A DNA stretch of 15,756 nt from Fidelibacterota bacterium. Its GTDB lineage: Bacteria; Fidelibacterota; Marinisomatia; Marinisomatales; J089. Position 1 is the first letter of the stretch. Every line of letters starts with the position of its first letter. The stretch spans positions 1 through 15,756 of the forward strand of contig RFIZ01000237.1 of assembly GCA_003695105.1 (NCBI GenBank), in the 5' to 3' direction. Shown piece by piece: positions 15,548 through 15,756 of this stretch. The notes under the pieces were generated by a model. The model did no database searches and was not told the DNA's origin. It saw only the letters and a list, made by a program, of their open reading frames with translations. The position numbers and the translations under genes are program-made.

Positions 15548-15756
15548 TGCTGTACTCCCGTCTTTCCAAAATGATGTTTGAGTTCGTCTATAGAATCACC
15601 GCCGTATTTTTCCAACACGGCATCGGCCAGGACCAGTGCCAGCATGGCTTCTCCCACAACCGACGCGGCCGGCACCGCACAAACATCGGTCCGTTCCTTA
15701 TGGGCCAGCCGGGGTTCATGGGTGATGAGATCCACTGACCGTAAAGGTTTCACCAG
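15544..15756 (-). CDS. aroC: Chorismate synthase, C-terminal part (5' end beyond window)
   Basis: The final 70 residues of the enzyme that converts EPSP to chorismate using reduced FMN, the last common step of aromatic biosynthesis. The text LVKPLRSVDLITHE, then KERTDVCAVPAASVVGEAM and ALVLADAVLEKYGGDS, is the standard C-terminal signature of the family, with the Arg and Asp of RTDVCAVPA in place. The gene continues past the right edge. Its TGA shares four bases with the aroK start (GTGA), making it the upstream gene of the aroC-K-B-Q operon. Confidence 0.96.
   Translation of the reverse strand: MVKPLRSVDLITHEPRLAHKERTDVCAVPAASVVGEAMLALVLADAVLEKYGGDSIDELKHHFGKTGVQQ

Overview
The window reads as a chromosomal segment from a Gram-negative (diderm) bacterium of the Bacteroidota / Chlorobi-Ignavibacteria / Marinimicrobia / Calditrichota / KSB1 neighbourhood. 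The strongest pointer is a very large sprA gene, the outer-membrane translocon of the type IX secretion system, which is confined largely to those lineages. No ribosomal RNA gene or other decisive phylogenetic marker is present, so the phylum stays an inference. Every protein gene is on the minus strand; only a tRNA-Phe gene is on the plus strand. No insertion sequence, phage gene or CRISPR array is visible.

Read in the direction of transcription (right to left), the window starts with a tight shikimate-pathway operon: the 3' end of aroC, then aroK, aroB and aroQ, each overlapping the next by 4 to 20 bases. It runs straight into yidD, whose only well-placed start is ATT. A second envelope group follows: lgt (lipoprotein diacylglyceryl transferase), a ZIP-family metal transporter and an unrecognised five-helix membrane protein.

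After a 230-base AT-rich intergenic region with repeats comes a compact three-gene cassette that I consider the most interesting part of the window. It encodes a divergent protein with sigma-factor-like features, a soluble protein with an N-terminal zinc-binding anti-sigma-type motif (C4, H25-x3-C29-x2-C32), and a 767-residue single-pass membrane protein. That last protein has a Lon-protease-like (S16) domain predicted in the cytoplasm and an FG-GAP-type repeat region predicted outside. Together they look like a transmembrane signalling system feeding into transcription. I do not know a described system with this composition.

The left part holds tRNA-Phe(GAA) with a strong terminator, then about 300 bases with no convincing gene, then rdgB (non-canonical NTP pyrophosphatase) and sprA. 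The sprA gene occupies the last 5.2 kb and runs off the window. A second notable point is a tryptophan replacing the invariant glycine before the lysine of the AroK Walker A loop.
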